Source of the DNA: JBOHRN01 sp050732775
GTDB taxonomy: Bacteria; Gemmatimonadota; Gemmatimonadetes; Longimicrobiales; Longimicrobiaceae
Reading direction: 5' to 3'
Assembly: GCA_050732775.1 (NCBI GenBank)
Contig: JBOHRN010000059.1
Location: forward strand, 1 to 42,910
DNA: 42,910 bases
Shown piece after piece: positions 7,043-14,285 of this stretch. Position 1 is the first letter of the stretch; each line of letters starts with the position of its first letter. The translations under genes and the position numbers were made by a program. The notes under the pieces were generated by a model. That model searched no databases. It saw only the letters and a list, made by a program, of their open reading frames with translations, and had not been told where the DNA came from.

Positions 7043-8584
7043 TTGACCCTTTTGCCACCGCCACCCGGCTTCAGAGGCCGGTTTATCACCGGGACGTCCG
7101 CCCTTGAGCCGTACGCGGGCGCGTCGGGCATCCTGGCCGTACTCCCCCGGGCGGCGGCCTTGCCCGCCAACGCCAGCGACGTAGCCAAGCTGGTGCGGTG
7201 GGCGGCGGAGCACCGCACCGGGCTGGTACCCCGTGCCGCCGGCACGGGGATGCCGGGCGGTAACCTAGGGCCCGGGGTGGTGGTCGACCTACGGGAGAGT
7301 TTCCGCGAGGTGATCAGCATTGACCCCGGCCGGCGGCGAGCGTGCATTCAGCCAGGGGTCACGCTGGCCCAACTGAACCAAAAGGCGGAGCGGCACGGAC
7401 TCCGCTTCCCGGTGGACCCCGCCAGCGGAGACAGCTGCACCCTGGGTGGCATGATAGCCAACAACTCGGCCGGCGCGCGGTCGGTCAAGTACGGTGCCAC
7501 GCGGAGCTGGGTGGAGTGGTTGGACGTAATCCTCGCCGACGGCACCCGCTCCCGCCTTGCTCGCGGCCGCCTCCCCGAGGGCGGCTCTGGGACCAAGCGG
7601 TTCCAGTTGGTTTGGGAAACCCTGGAGCCCGACCGGCAAGAAATCATACGGAGCTGGCCCAGGGTGCGCAAAAACTCCTCCGGCTACGCCCTGAAGGAGC
7701 TCCTGGAAACCGGCGACCCGGTGGAACTGATGGTGGGTAGTGAAGGCACCTTGGGGCTGATCGTGGAGGCCGGAGTGCGGCTGGCGCCGGTACCCGCGGC
7801 CACAGGCACCGCCTTGCTCGAATTTGCTTCGCTGGCAGAGGCGGGCGAGGCGGTGGCGGCGCTGCTCCCGCTGGAGCCGTCCGCGTGCGAGCTCATGGAC
7901 CGGACGCTGCTCGAAGTCGTGAGGAAGAGCGGCGGCTTTCCGATCCCGATCGGCGAGGCGGCGGAGGCCGTCCTCCTGGTGGACGCCGAGGGAGATTCCG
8001 AGAACATCGTGCAGGACCGATTGGCCGGCTTCGAGCGAGCGGCCTCAACCCTGGCCCGGTCCATGACGGCGGGTATAGGTCCGGAGCAGCGAGCAAAGCT
8101 CCGGCGGTTGCGCCACGCAACCAGCCAGCTCATCTCTGCAGGGAGCGGCGGCCGGGTGTCCATGCAGTTCATCGAGGACGGCGTGGTACCGGTCGCCCGG
8201 CTCTCCGACTACGCGCGCGGGCTGCGCGAGGTACTGGAACGCCACCGCCTCCCGGCCGTGATCTTTGGCCACGCCGGAGACGGTAACCTGCACGTGAACC
8301 CCCTGGTAAACGTGTCCCAACCGGGGTGGCGAGAGGTAGTCGAGAGAGTTCTGGAAGAAAGCTGCGAGTTGGTGGCACGCCTAGGCGGCACCCTGTCCGG
8401 GGAGCACGGCGACGGGCGGCTGCGGGCACCCCTGCTGGAGCGCATCTGGGGCCGGGAGATGGTGGCCCGCTTCCGGGCGGTAAAGGAGGCGTTCGATGCG
8501 GAGGGCACGTTCAACCCCGGCGTCATCCTCCCCCAACCCGGCCAGCAGCCGCTGGACGCTTTGCGGAAGTTCCCAGTGGCTTAA
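7043..8584 (+). CDS. FAD-binding oxidoreductase, GlcD / D-lactate dehydrogenase-like
   Basis: 513 residues from a TTG start placed five bases after GAGGG. FAD-binding PCMH domain at about 30-210: RAAGTGMPGGNLGPGVVVDL, and GGMIANNSAGARSVKYGAT for the pyrophosphate and isoalloxazine contacts. FAD-oxidase C domain at about 250-500 with the GHAGDGNLHVNP and GEHGDGRLR motifs that hold the 2-hydroxyacid site. Likely oxidises a 2-hydroxy acid such as D-lactate or glycolate. No 4Fe-4S domain is fused and no GlcE/GlcF gene follows, so the electron acceptor is unclear. The long hydrophilic loop near 180-205 is larger than in GlcD. Substrate cannot be set from sequence. Confidence 0.85.
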   Translation: MTLLPPPPGFRGRFITGTSALEPYAGASGILAVLPRAAALPANASDVAKLVRWAAEHRTGLVPRAAGTGMPGGNLGPGVVVDLRESFREVISIDPGRRRACIQPGVTLAQLNQKAERHGLRFPVDPASGDSCTLGGMIANNSAGARSVKYGATRSWVEWLDVILADGTRSRLARGRLPEGGSGTKRFQLVWETLEPDRQEIIRSWPRVRKNSSGYALKELLETGDPVELMVGSEGTLGLIVEAGVRLAPVPAATGTALLEFASLAEAGEAVAALLPLEPSACELMDRTLLEVVRKSGGFPIPIGEAAEAVLLVDAEGDSENIVQDRLAGFERAASTLARSMTAGIGPEQRAKLRRLRHATSQLISAGSGGRVSMQFIEDGVVPVARLSDYARGLREVLERHRLPAVIFGHAGDGNLHVNPLVNVSQPGWREVVERVLEESCELVARLGGTLSGEHGDGRLRAPLLERIWGREMVARFRAVKEAFDAEGTFNPGVILPQPGQQPLDALRKFPVA

Positions 8585-8689
8585 TACGTCACCAGTACGG
8601 TATCAAACTCGTGCGCGATTTGCAGATTTAATGGGTCATGTTCCCGTTAAAGCTCCAAATACTGAGGTCTTGGCTTGATGTTTTAGCCC

Positions 8690-8701
8690 TTCGTTCACGA
8701 A
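8690..8701. repeat. Short inverted repeat before the glnA promoter
   Basis: TTCGT (8690-8694) and ACGAA (8697-8701) flank two bases and end 4 bases before the glnA -35 hexamer. The spot suits an activator or repressor half-site pair, but five-base arms also arise by chance. The rest of the gap 8585-8705 is relatively AT-rich and shows no gene. Confidence 0.25.
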
Positions 8702-8705
8702 AACA

Positions 8706-8734
8706 TTGACACCGAGGCGTGGCCGGTGTACCTT
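8706..8734 (+). promoter_or_regulatory. Promoter of glutamine synthetase gene
   Basis: Perfect -35 TTGACA at 8706-8711, 17-base spacer and TACCTT at 8729-8734. A start near 8741 leaves a leader of about 42 bases before the ATG at 8783. Since a possible GTG start at 8726 lies within this promoter, the promoter helps decide the glnA start. Confidence 0.6.
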
Positions 8735-8782
8735 CAAGGGGTATATCTATCCCCCATCCACCCCGTTCCCGGAGACACCCGC

Positions 8783-10234
8783 ATGAGCCCCAACAGTACA
8801 GTTCGGCGGCGCGAAAGCGATCTGGCAGGACCACCCTCCTCGCTCAGCCGCCTGCTCACCCCCGACCACATGGTAAGAACCGGCGAATACCCCCGCCACG
8901 AATCTACCAAGGGGTCATCCAAGGGCGACGTACTCAAATTGATGAAGGAGCACAACGTGCGCTTCCTTCGTCTCCAGTTTAGCGACATCCTCGGCGCCGC
9001 CAAAAACGTGGAGATCCCCACCAACCAGTTCGAGAAGGCGCTCGACGGTGAGATCATGTTCGACGGCTCGTCTATCGAGGGGTTCGTGCGCATCGAGGAG
9101 TCGGACATGCTCCTCAAGCCCGACCTGGACACCTTTCGCATCCACCCCTGGGGAGACCCCGAAAACCGGGTGGCCCGCATCATCTGCGATGTATACCGGC
9201 CGGACGAGAAGCCGTTCGCGGGTGATCCCCGGCTGGCGTTGAAAGGGGTGCTGGAAGGTCTGGCCAGCGAGGGTTACCAGTCATTCGTGGGGTGCGAGGC
9301 CGAGTTTTTCCTTTTCCACCGCACCCCGGACGGCGAGCCCACCGCGCTCACCCACGACGCGGGCGGATACTTCGACCTGACCCCCAGCGACCTGGGCGAG
9401 GTGGCCCGGCGCGACATCGTGAACGTATTGGAGATGATGGGCTTCGAGGTCGAAGCGGCACACCACGAGGTGGCGCCCGGCCAGCACGAGATCGACTTCC
9501 GCTACGAGGACGCCCTGGTCACCGCCGACGCCATCGCCACCTTCAAGTTCGTGGTGCGCAACGTGGCCCTGCGCCACGGCCTGCACGCCACCTTCATGCC
9601 CAAACCGATCTTCGGCCAAAACGGCTCCGGCATGCATACCCACCAATCTCTGTTCAAGGATGGCGAGAACGCCTTCTTTGACCAAGACGCCGAGGACGGG
9701 CTCTCAGAGGTGATGCGTAACTACGTGGGCGGGCTCTTGCGCCACGCCCGAGGCTACTGTGCCATCACCAATCCGCTAGTCAACTCGTACAAACGCTTGG
9801 TGCCCGGGTACGAGGCGCCGGTCAACGTGGCGTGGTCGCTACGCAACCGTTCACCGATGATCCGCGTTCCCGACCGACGCGGGCACGGTACCCGCTGCGA
9901 ACTGCGCATGCCCGACCCTTCGGCCAACCCGTATCTGGCGCTCGCCGTGCAGGTAGCGGCCGGCATGGACGGGCTGCGGAACCAGATCGATCCTCGGGAA
10001 CCCGTCAACAAGAATATCTGGACCATGAGCCAGCGCGAACGCCGACGGCTCAAGATCCAGGAGCTGCCCCGCAACCTGGGCGAGGCGTTAGACGAGCTGG
10101 AGAAGGACAAGGCGGTCCAAGCCGCCCTCGGCGAGCACATCTACAACCACTTCGTGGCCGCCAAGCGGACCGAGTGGGAGGAGTATATCTCCCAGGTCCA
10201 CGCCTGGGAGATCGAGCGCTACCTGGCTTACTGA
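8783..10234 (+). CDS. glnA: Glutamine synthetase type I (alpha class)
   Basis: 483 residues from the ATG at 8783, which follows GGAG by 8 bases and lies downstream of the promoter. Makes glutamine from glutamate, ammonia and ATP as a dodecamer. Beta-grasp domain with MFDGSSIEGFVRIEESDM; catalytic domain with EAEFFLF, PGQHEIDFRY, GSGMHTHQSL, NPLVNSYKRLVPGYEAP and NRSPMIRVP. The adenylylation loop of the beta class is absent and the total length without the extension is near 445, as in the alpha class of Firmicutes and archaea. There are about 40 residues before the position where B. subtilis GlnA begins; an ATG at 8870 would trim this to about 11 but has no ribosome binding site. The stop overlaps the convergent cca gene by 7 bases. 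Confidence 0.95.
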   Translation: MSPNSTVRRRESDLAGPPSSLSRLLTPDHMVRTGEYPRHESTKGSSKGDVLKLMKEHNVRFLRLQFSDILGAAKNVEIPTNQFEKALDGEIMFDGSSIEGFVRIEESDMLLKPDLDTFRIHPWGDPENRVARIICDVYRPDEKPFAGDPRLALKGVLEGLASEGYQSFVGCEAEFFLFHRTPDGEPTALTHDAGGYFDLTPSDLGEVARRDIVNVLEMMGFEVEAAHHEVAPGQHEIDFRYEDALVTADAIATFKFVVRNVALRHGLHATFMPKPIFGQNGSGMHTHQSLFKDGENAFFDQDAEDGLSEVMRNYVGGLLRHARGYCAITNPLVNSYKRLVPGYEAPVNVAWSLRNRSPMIRVPDRRGHGTRCELRMPDPSANPYLALAVQVAAGMDGLRNQIDPREPVNKNIWTMSQRERRRLKIQELPRNLGEALDELEKDKAVQAALGEHIYNHFVAAKRTEWEEYISQVHAWEIERYLAY

Positions 10235-11505
10235 GGGGGGACCAGCCCCAGCAGCGCCTCCCGCTGGTTCAACTCCGGTTCCTCCAGCACGCGCTCCAGC
10301 AGCTCGCGCAGGAGGCGCCCGTAGGCCGGGCCGGGCTTGATCCCAAGTCGCTTCAAGTCTTCGCCGTTGATGGCCAGGTCGGCCACAGCCAGGGGCGGGT
10401 GGGCGCGCAGGACGGTCAGTAAGCGCCGCGCCGCGACTGCGAGATATTTGACCTCGCCGCGCGGCGAACCACCTCCCCGCAAGGACGCCGCCCGCAGCCG
10501 GAGCAGGTCGGGGGCGTGCTCCGGTCCCACCCGGCTCAACCAACGCCGCAGCCCCGCGCCCCCGGCGTCGGGCCCGGGTAGCGAGGCGTGCTGCGCCACC
10601 AGGTGGACGACCCGATCGGTGTCGGCGTTGGAGAACTTGAGCCGCCGCATGATCTCGCGGGCGCTGGCGGCGCTTTTCCCTGGCGTATCCCTCGCCTCCA
10701 GAAAGAGAGAGGCCAGCCGCAAACGGGCGCGGAGCCGGGGGGTAGCGTCCACGACGCGCAGCGTGCGGCTCCACCTCTCCGGATCGCGCCCGCGCGCCCG
10801 CTCCAACTCCGGGTACAGGTCGGCGAGCACACCGGAACTCGCGTAGAGAGAGAGTGCGTCGGCGGGGCGCTCCGACCCGGAGAGCACCTTCATCAGCTCC
10901 TCGCGCACCCGCTCCGCCGATAGGTCGCCGAGGGTACCCGACGAGTCGAGCACTGCGCGCCAGGTGGCCGGGTCGATCTCGAGCCCGAATCGTCCCGCGA
11001 AACGGAGCGCCCGCAGCACCCGCAACCGGTCTTCGCGGAAGCGCTCGCCGGCCTCACCCACCGTGCGGAGCACGCGCTTTTTCAAGTCGCCGGCACCCCC
11101 GTGCGGGTCGCGTAGTTCGCGGCTGAGCGGGTGCCACGCCACCGCGTTGATGGTGAAGTCGCGCCGCTCCAGGTCTTCCTCGACGGTGGCGGCAAAGGTA
11201 ACCCTGGCTTTGCGCCCAAAACTTTCGACGTCGCGCCGAAAGGTGGTGACTTCGTACATCACCCCGTCTCCCCCGATTACCCCCACGGTGCCGTGCTCGA
11301 CCCCGACCGGCACGGTGCGGCGGAAGAGGCGGCGCACCTGGCCGGGGCGGGCAGAGGTGGCCAGATCCCAGTCGCCGGGTGGAAGTCCGGCCAAGACGTC
11401 GCGCACCGCACCGCCCACGGCCCAAGTCTGATGGCCCGCCGACTCCAAGCGGCGGACTACCTCCCGCGCGGCGCGGGGGGGGTGGAGCTCGACCCGTTCG
11501 CTCAC
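10228..11505 (-). CDS. cca: CCA tRNA nucleotidyltransferase / poly(A) polymerase family
   Basis: 425 residues from a GTG at 11505; a TTG at 11541 would add 12 residues but would nearly touch the divergent start at 11548. Class II nucleotidyltransferase. The palm has AVGGAVRDVLAG and the catalytic GDWDLAT (DxD), then RRDFTINAVAWHP and the DPHGGAGDLKKRVLRTVG neck, followed by FREDRLRVLRALRFAGRFG. The C-terminal helical domain (about 190-425) is of HD-less type. Adds or repairs the 3' CCA of tRNA; sequence alone cannot tell a full CCA enzyme from an A-adding or poly(A) enzyme. It converges with glnA. Confidence 0.9.
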   Translation of the reverse strand: MSERVELHPPRAAREVVRRLESAGHQTWAVGGAVRDVLAGLPPGDWDLATSARPGQVRRLFRRTVPVGVEHGTVGVIGGDGVMYEVTTFRRDVESFGRKARVTFAATVEEDLERRDFTINAVAWHPLSRELRDPHGGAGDLKKRVLRTVGEAGERFREDRLRVLRALRFAGRFGLEIDPATWRAVLDSSGTLGDLSAERVREELMKVLSGSERPADALSLYASSGVLADLYPELERARGRDPERWSRTLRVVDATPRLRARLRLASLFLEARDTPGKSAASAREIMRRLKFSNADTDRVVHLVAQHASLPGPDAGGAGLRRWLSRVGPEHAPDLLRLRAASLRGGGSPRGEVKYLAVAARRLLTVLRAHPPLAVADLAINGEDLKRLGIKPGPAYGRLLRELLERVLEEPELNQREALLGLVPPQ

Positions 11506-11547
11506 GGCCGGGGGAACGGCTTGGTTGGCGAGGGCGTACAAGCGGGC

Positions 11548-11985
11548 ATGCCGATCTCAGAGTTTCTCGCCCGTTCCTCGGCCACCCCGGAGTTCCGTGA
11601 GGCGGTCTGGGACTTTCTCGCCGACGGACGCCCCCGCGAACGTATCCGCTTCGGGCCCGGCTCCCCCGCCGTCAAGGTGAAGCGGGTGCTGGCCAAATTA
11701 CTCGAGCATAGCCCCACCCTCGCACTCGAATCGGTAGCGTTTGACGCGCGCTCGGGGTGCGACTACTACCGGGGCACCGTCCGCGCCCGGCACGGGCAAG
11801 GTACCACCACGGTCGACTTCGAGTGGAACTGCCGCTGGAAGGCCAAAGAGATGGGGTGGACCGATTACTTCGGCTTTCCGGACCAGATCCGCGCCGTGCG
11901 CGAGTTTGGGTACGACTGTTTCCGGGTATGGCAAGAAGTGGAGGACGCCACCCCCGCCGCCCGGACCGGTACCTTATCCGCATAG
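11548..11985 (+). CDS. Hypothetical protein, 145 residues
   Basis: ATG start 42 bases from the divergent cca start. The protein seems soluble: a helical N-terminal part (MPISEFLARSS, REAVWDFLADGR), then a beta-rich part (SVAFDARSGCDYYRGTVRA, TTTVDFEWNCRWKA) and a Trp/Tyr/Phe-rich stretch (GWTDYFGFPDQIRAVREFGYDCFRVWQEVE). Cysteines in the DFEWNCRWK and GYDCFRVW segments may be structural. I recognise no family. Balanced composition and codon use like neighbours support a real gene. Its end overlaps the convergent SDR gene by 12 bases. Confidence 0.65.
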   Translation: MPISEFLARSSATPEFREAVWDFLADGRPRERIRFGPGSPAVKVKRVLAKLLEHSPTLALESVAFDARSGCDYYRGTVRARHGQGTTTVDFEWNCRWKAKEMGWTDYFGFPDQIRAVREFGYDCFRVWQEVEDATPAARTGTLSA

Positions 11986-12738
11986 TACGCTCCCGCCGTT
12001 TACGTTGAGGACTTCTCCGGTCACGTGGCGGGCCAGGGCGGAGCAGAGGAAGAGTATGGGTCCGGCCACGTCGTCGGCCGGGGCGACGCGGCCTAGTGGG
12101 ATGGTTTGCTCGACCTCGGCGCGGCGTCCGGCCAGCGCCTCTTCGACCATCTCGGTGTCGGTCCACCCTGGCGCCACGGCGTTCACGGTCACGCCGCGCG
12201 GGGCCAGCTCCACGGCCACGCTCTTGACCAGGGAGATCACGGCACCCTTGGCCGTCGCGTAGTCGGCGTGAAACGGTTCGCCGCGCTGCCCCGCCGTGGA
12301 CGAGACCACCACCACGCGGCCACCGTCCGCGACCGAGCCCGCCGCCAGCCGGACCGTATGGAATACCGAGGTGAGGTTTGCCTGTACTGTGCTCCGCCAG
12401 CGGCGCTCCGGCATATCCCCGATGCCCACCTTCTGGGCGGGCCACACGCCGGCGTTGGCCACCACTAGGTCGATACCCCCGAACTCCTCCCGCGCGCGTT
12501 CGAAAAGCCGTGCGGCGTCTTCGGCGCGGGACAGGTCGCCCGGCTCGCACCAGCCCCGGCGACCCAGTGCGCGGATCGCGGCCACGGTTTCACCGGCGTC
12601 CCGCGAGCGGTTCCGGTAGCCCACGCCCACGTCCGCGCCCGCCCGCGCCAGTAGCAGCGCGGTGGCCCGCCCCACCCCGCGTGAGCCACCCGTGACCAGC
12701 GCGCGCTTGTCTCGCAGTCCGAGCAGACCGGCACTCAT
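11974..12738 (-). CDS. Short-chain dehydrogenase/reductase (FabG-like)
   Basis: 254 residues; the ATG at 12738 overlaps the upstream stop (ATGA). Rossmann NAD(P) motif TGGSRGVG, the DLVVANAG strand, catalytic Ser in VVVVSSTAG, Tyr and Lys in HADYATAKGA, and the APGWTDTEM and VTGEVLNVNGGS ends, all of the classical SDR type. It could be a 3-oxoacyl-ACP reductase, but no other fatty-acid gene is near and FabG-like SDRs act on many substrates. Last gene of the alaS-to-SDR string. Confidence 0.87.
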   Translation of the reverse strand: MSAGLLGLRDKRALVTGGSRGVGRATALLLARAGADVGVGYRNRSRDAGETVAAIRALGRRGWCEPGDLSRAEDAARLFERAREEFGGIDLVVANAGVWPAQKVGIGDMPERRWRSTVQANLTSVFHTVRLAAGSVADGGRVVVVSSTAGQRGEPFHADYATAKGAVISLVKSVAVELAPRGVTVNAVAPGWTDTEMVEEALAGRRAEVEQTIPLGRVAPADDVAGPILFLCSALARHVTGEVLNVNGGSVLCG

Positions 12739-13154
12739 CCCCGCGACGCCTCCGTCCACTTGCCGCCCAGGTGCTCCTCATGGCGCCGGTCCACCTCGAG
12801 ACATTCGCGCAGGAGCGCCGCGCTAGCCGCCTCGAGGAGCTCTCCGAGAACACTTTGGTACAGCCGTACCTCGTCCCGTTCACGCTGCCGCGCCTCGGCT
12901 TCCCAGCCGTCCAGGGTTACCGCCGGGGGGAGGATAGAAGATAGGTCGTCGGGCTCATCGTCCAACTCTATGACGCGGGCGGTGAGCCGGGAGAGGTGGT
13001 GCTGCTCGTCGGCGTGCAAGCCGTGGAGCCGTTCGGCCAGCCCGGTGTCTCCCGCCTCCTCGGCCCGGGCGGCCAACCCCCGGTAAAATAGGGCTTGGCG
13101 CTTCTCTTGCCGGCGGCAGAGTTCCAGCGCGTCCGTCTCGATTTTGCCTGGCAT
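12735..13154 (-). CDS. Ferritin-like (rubrerythrin-type) protein
   Basis: 139 residues from the ATG at 13154; an upstream in-frame start would overlap the previous gene. Nearly all helix, with the repeated acidic/His pattern of a diiron four-helix bundle: RRQEKRQALFYRGLA, GLHADEQHHLSRL (ExxH), RQRERDEVRLYQSVL and CLEVDRRHEEHL (ExxxxxH-like). Ferritin-like enzymes store iron or reduce peroxide. No rubredoxin domain is attached. Coupled to the SDR gene by ATGA. Its exact subfamily is uncertain. Confidence 0.65.
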   Translation of the reverse strand: MPGKIETDALELCRRQEKRQALFYRGLAARAEEAGDTGLAERLHGLHADEQHHLSRLTARVIELDDEPDDLSSILPPAVTLDGWEAEARQRERDEVRLYQSVLGELLEAASAALLRECLEVDRRHEEHLGGKWTEASRG

Positions 13155-13158
13155 TTCG

Positions 13159-13971
13159 CTAGCGGGCGAAGAAGGAGCGTACCTTGCCCAACACACCGGA
13201 AGGGACCGGCAGGGGCGGGACGTCGATCAAATCCTCTCCGTCGATCACCCGGCCGGGGTTGTCACAAAAGAGGAGCCCGGCCTCTTCTTCACCCCCCCAC
13301 TCCACCACCCTCTGGTACGCCTCCCGGAGGACCAGCGTCCGCACGGGCCGGGCGTGGTAGTCAGAGCCCACCGCGTCGATCCAACCCCGCTCCAGCAGCT
13401 CCCGGCACACCGCCGACGCCTCGGAGCCGAACCCCCCCAACACGCTGCCCGCGTTGACGATCATGCGCGCGCCCACCTGGCGCCAGCGATGCACCAGGGC
13501 GAGGTCTCTAGCGGTCACGTTCACGTACCGCTCCGGGTGGGCCACCACCGGCACGTACCCAGCCAGCCGGAGCCGGTACAAGACGTCGGTCGAGCCGGCC
13601 GGCACGTACAGCCGCGGAAACTCGACCAGCGTGTACCGGCTCCCGGCCATGCGCACCCGGGGGTCGGAAAGATCGGGCTCGGGAACGTTCAGCATGACTT
13701 CCTGGCCCCGGCGAACCTCCATCTCGGGCAAGTGCTCGGCCGCCAGGGCGGCCAGCTTTTCCCAACCCTCGTCCAGCTCGGCCAGTCGCTGCTGGAGGAG
13801 CTCCGGGTTGAGGGTGACCTCGCCGTCCAGATGGGGGGTGGTTACCATCCGGCGCACCCCTTGGGCGTGCAGGGCGAACAGCGCCTCCAGGGCCTCCTCC
13901 GGGGTGCGGGCTCCGTCGTCCACCCCGGGAACCAGGTGGCTGTGGATATCGGCGAGGGGAAGGCCGCTCAC
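13159..13971 (-). CDS. CpsB/YwqE-like PHP-domain phosphatase
   Basis: 270 residues, GTG start overlapping the upstream stop (GTGA). PHP metal motifs in order: DIHSHLVPGVDDGA at 8-21, TTPHL, the RRGQEVMLN strand, VVAHPERY and the GSDYHAR segment. These match the Mn-dependent tyrosine-protein phosphatases CpsB/Wzb-like of capsule loci and YwqE. Here no polysaccharide genes or tyrosine kinase are near; it sits in an alaS string, so a general phosphatase or phosphoesterase role is equally possible. Confidence 0.8.
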   Translation of the reverse strand: MSGLPLADIHSHLVPGVDDGARTPEEALEALFALHAQGVRRMVTTPHLDGEVTLNPELLQQRLAELDEGWEKLAALAAEHLPEMEVRRGQEVMLNVPEPDLSDPRVRMAGSRYTLVEFPRLYVPAGSTDVLYRLRLAGYVPVVAHPERYVNVTARDLALVHRWRQVGARMIVNAGSVLGGFGSEASAVCRELLERGWIDAVGSDYHARPVRTLVLREAYQRVVEWGGEEEAGLLFCDNPGRVIDGEDLIDVPPLPVPSGVLGKVRSFFAR

Positions 13972-14285
13972 ACTTCGCCTTCTTCCGCCAGCGCGCCGAG
14001 CCGGCCGCGAGCACCCAGCCGTAGGGCCAGGGGCTCGATACCGTCCGGGTCCAGGGCGCTCCGCTCAAAGGCGTGGGTGAGGAGGGCGTCGGCGGCCAGC
14101 AGACGCAGCGCACCCTCCCGCTCCCCGGAGTCGCCTAGCGTGGCCGCGTAGAGGCGCAGGGCTCCCTCGGCGAGGTCGTCGGCGATCTCCCTGTCGCCAT
14201 CGGCGAGCGATCGAATCATCTCGTCCATGAGCGACCCGGGCGCGTCCGGGAGCCGCTCCCGCAGCCAGCTTTTGGCCCGGCTCAT
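13968..14285 (-). CDS. Hypothetical helical protein, 105 residues
   Basis: ATG start overlapping the alaS stop, and a stop overlapping the next gene, so it is translationally locked between alaS and the PHP gene. The sequence predicts helices with many Ala, Leu, Arg, Asp and Glu, no membrane segment and no Cys. I considered RecX because recA and alaS are neighbours, but the RecX repeats are absent. Function unknown. Confidence 0.6.
   Translation of the reverse strand: MSRAKSWLRERLPDAPGSLMDEMIRSLADGDREIADDLAEGALRLYAATLGDSGEREGALRLLAADALLTHAFERSALDPDGIEPLALRLGARGRLGALAEEGEV

Noticed and set aside
13968..14285. RecX, expected between recA and alaS or nearby
   Set aside because: The 105-residue protein lacks the RecX three-helix repeats and lies after alaS.
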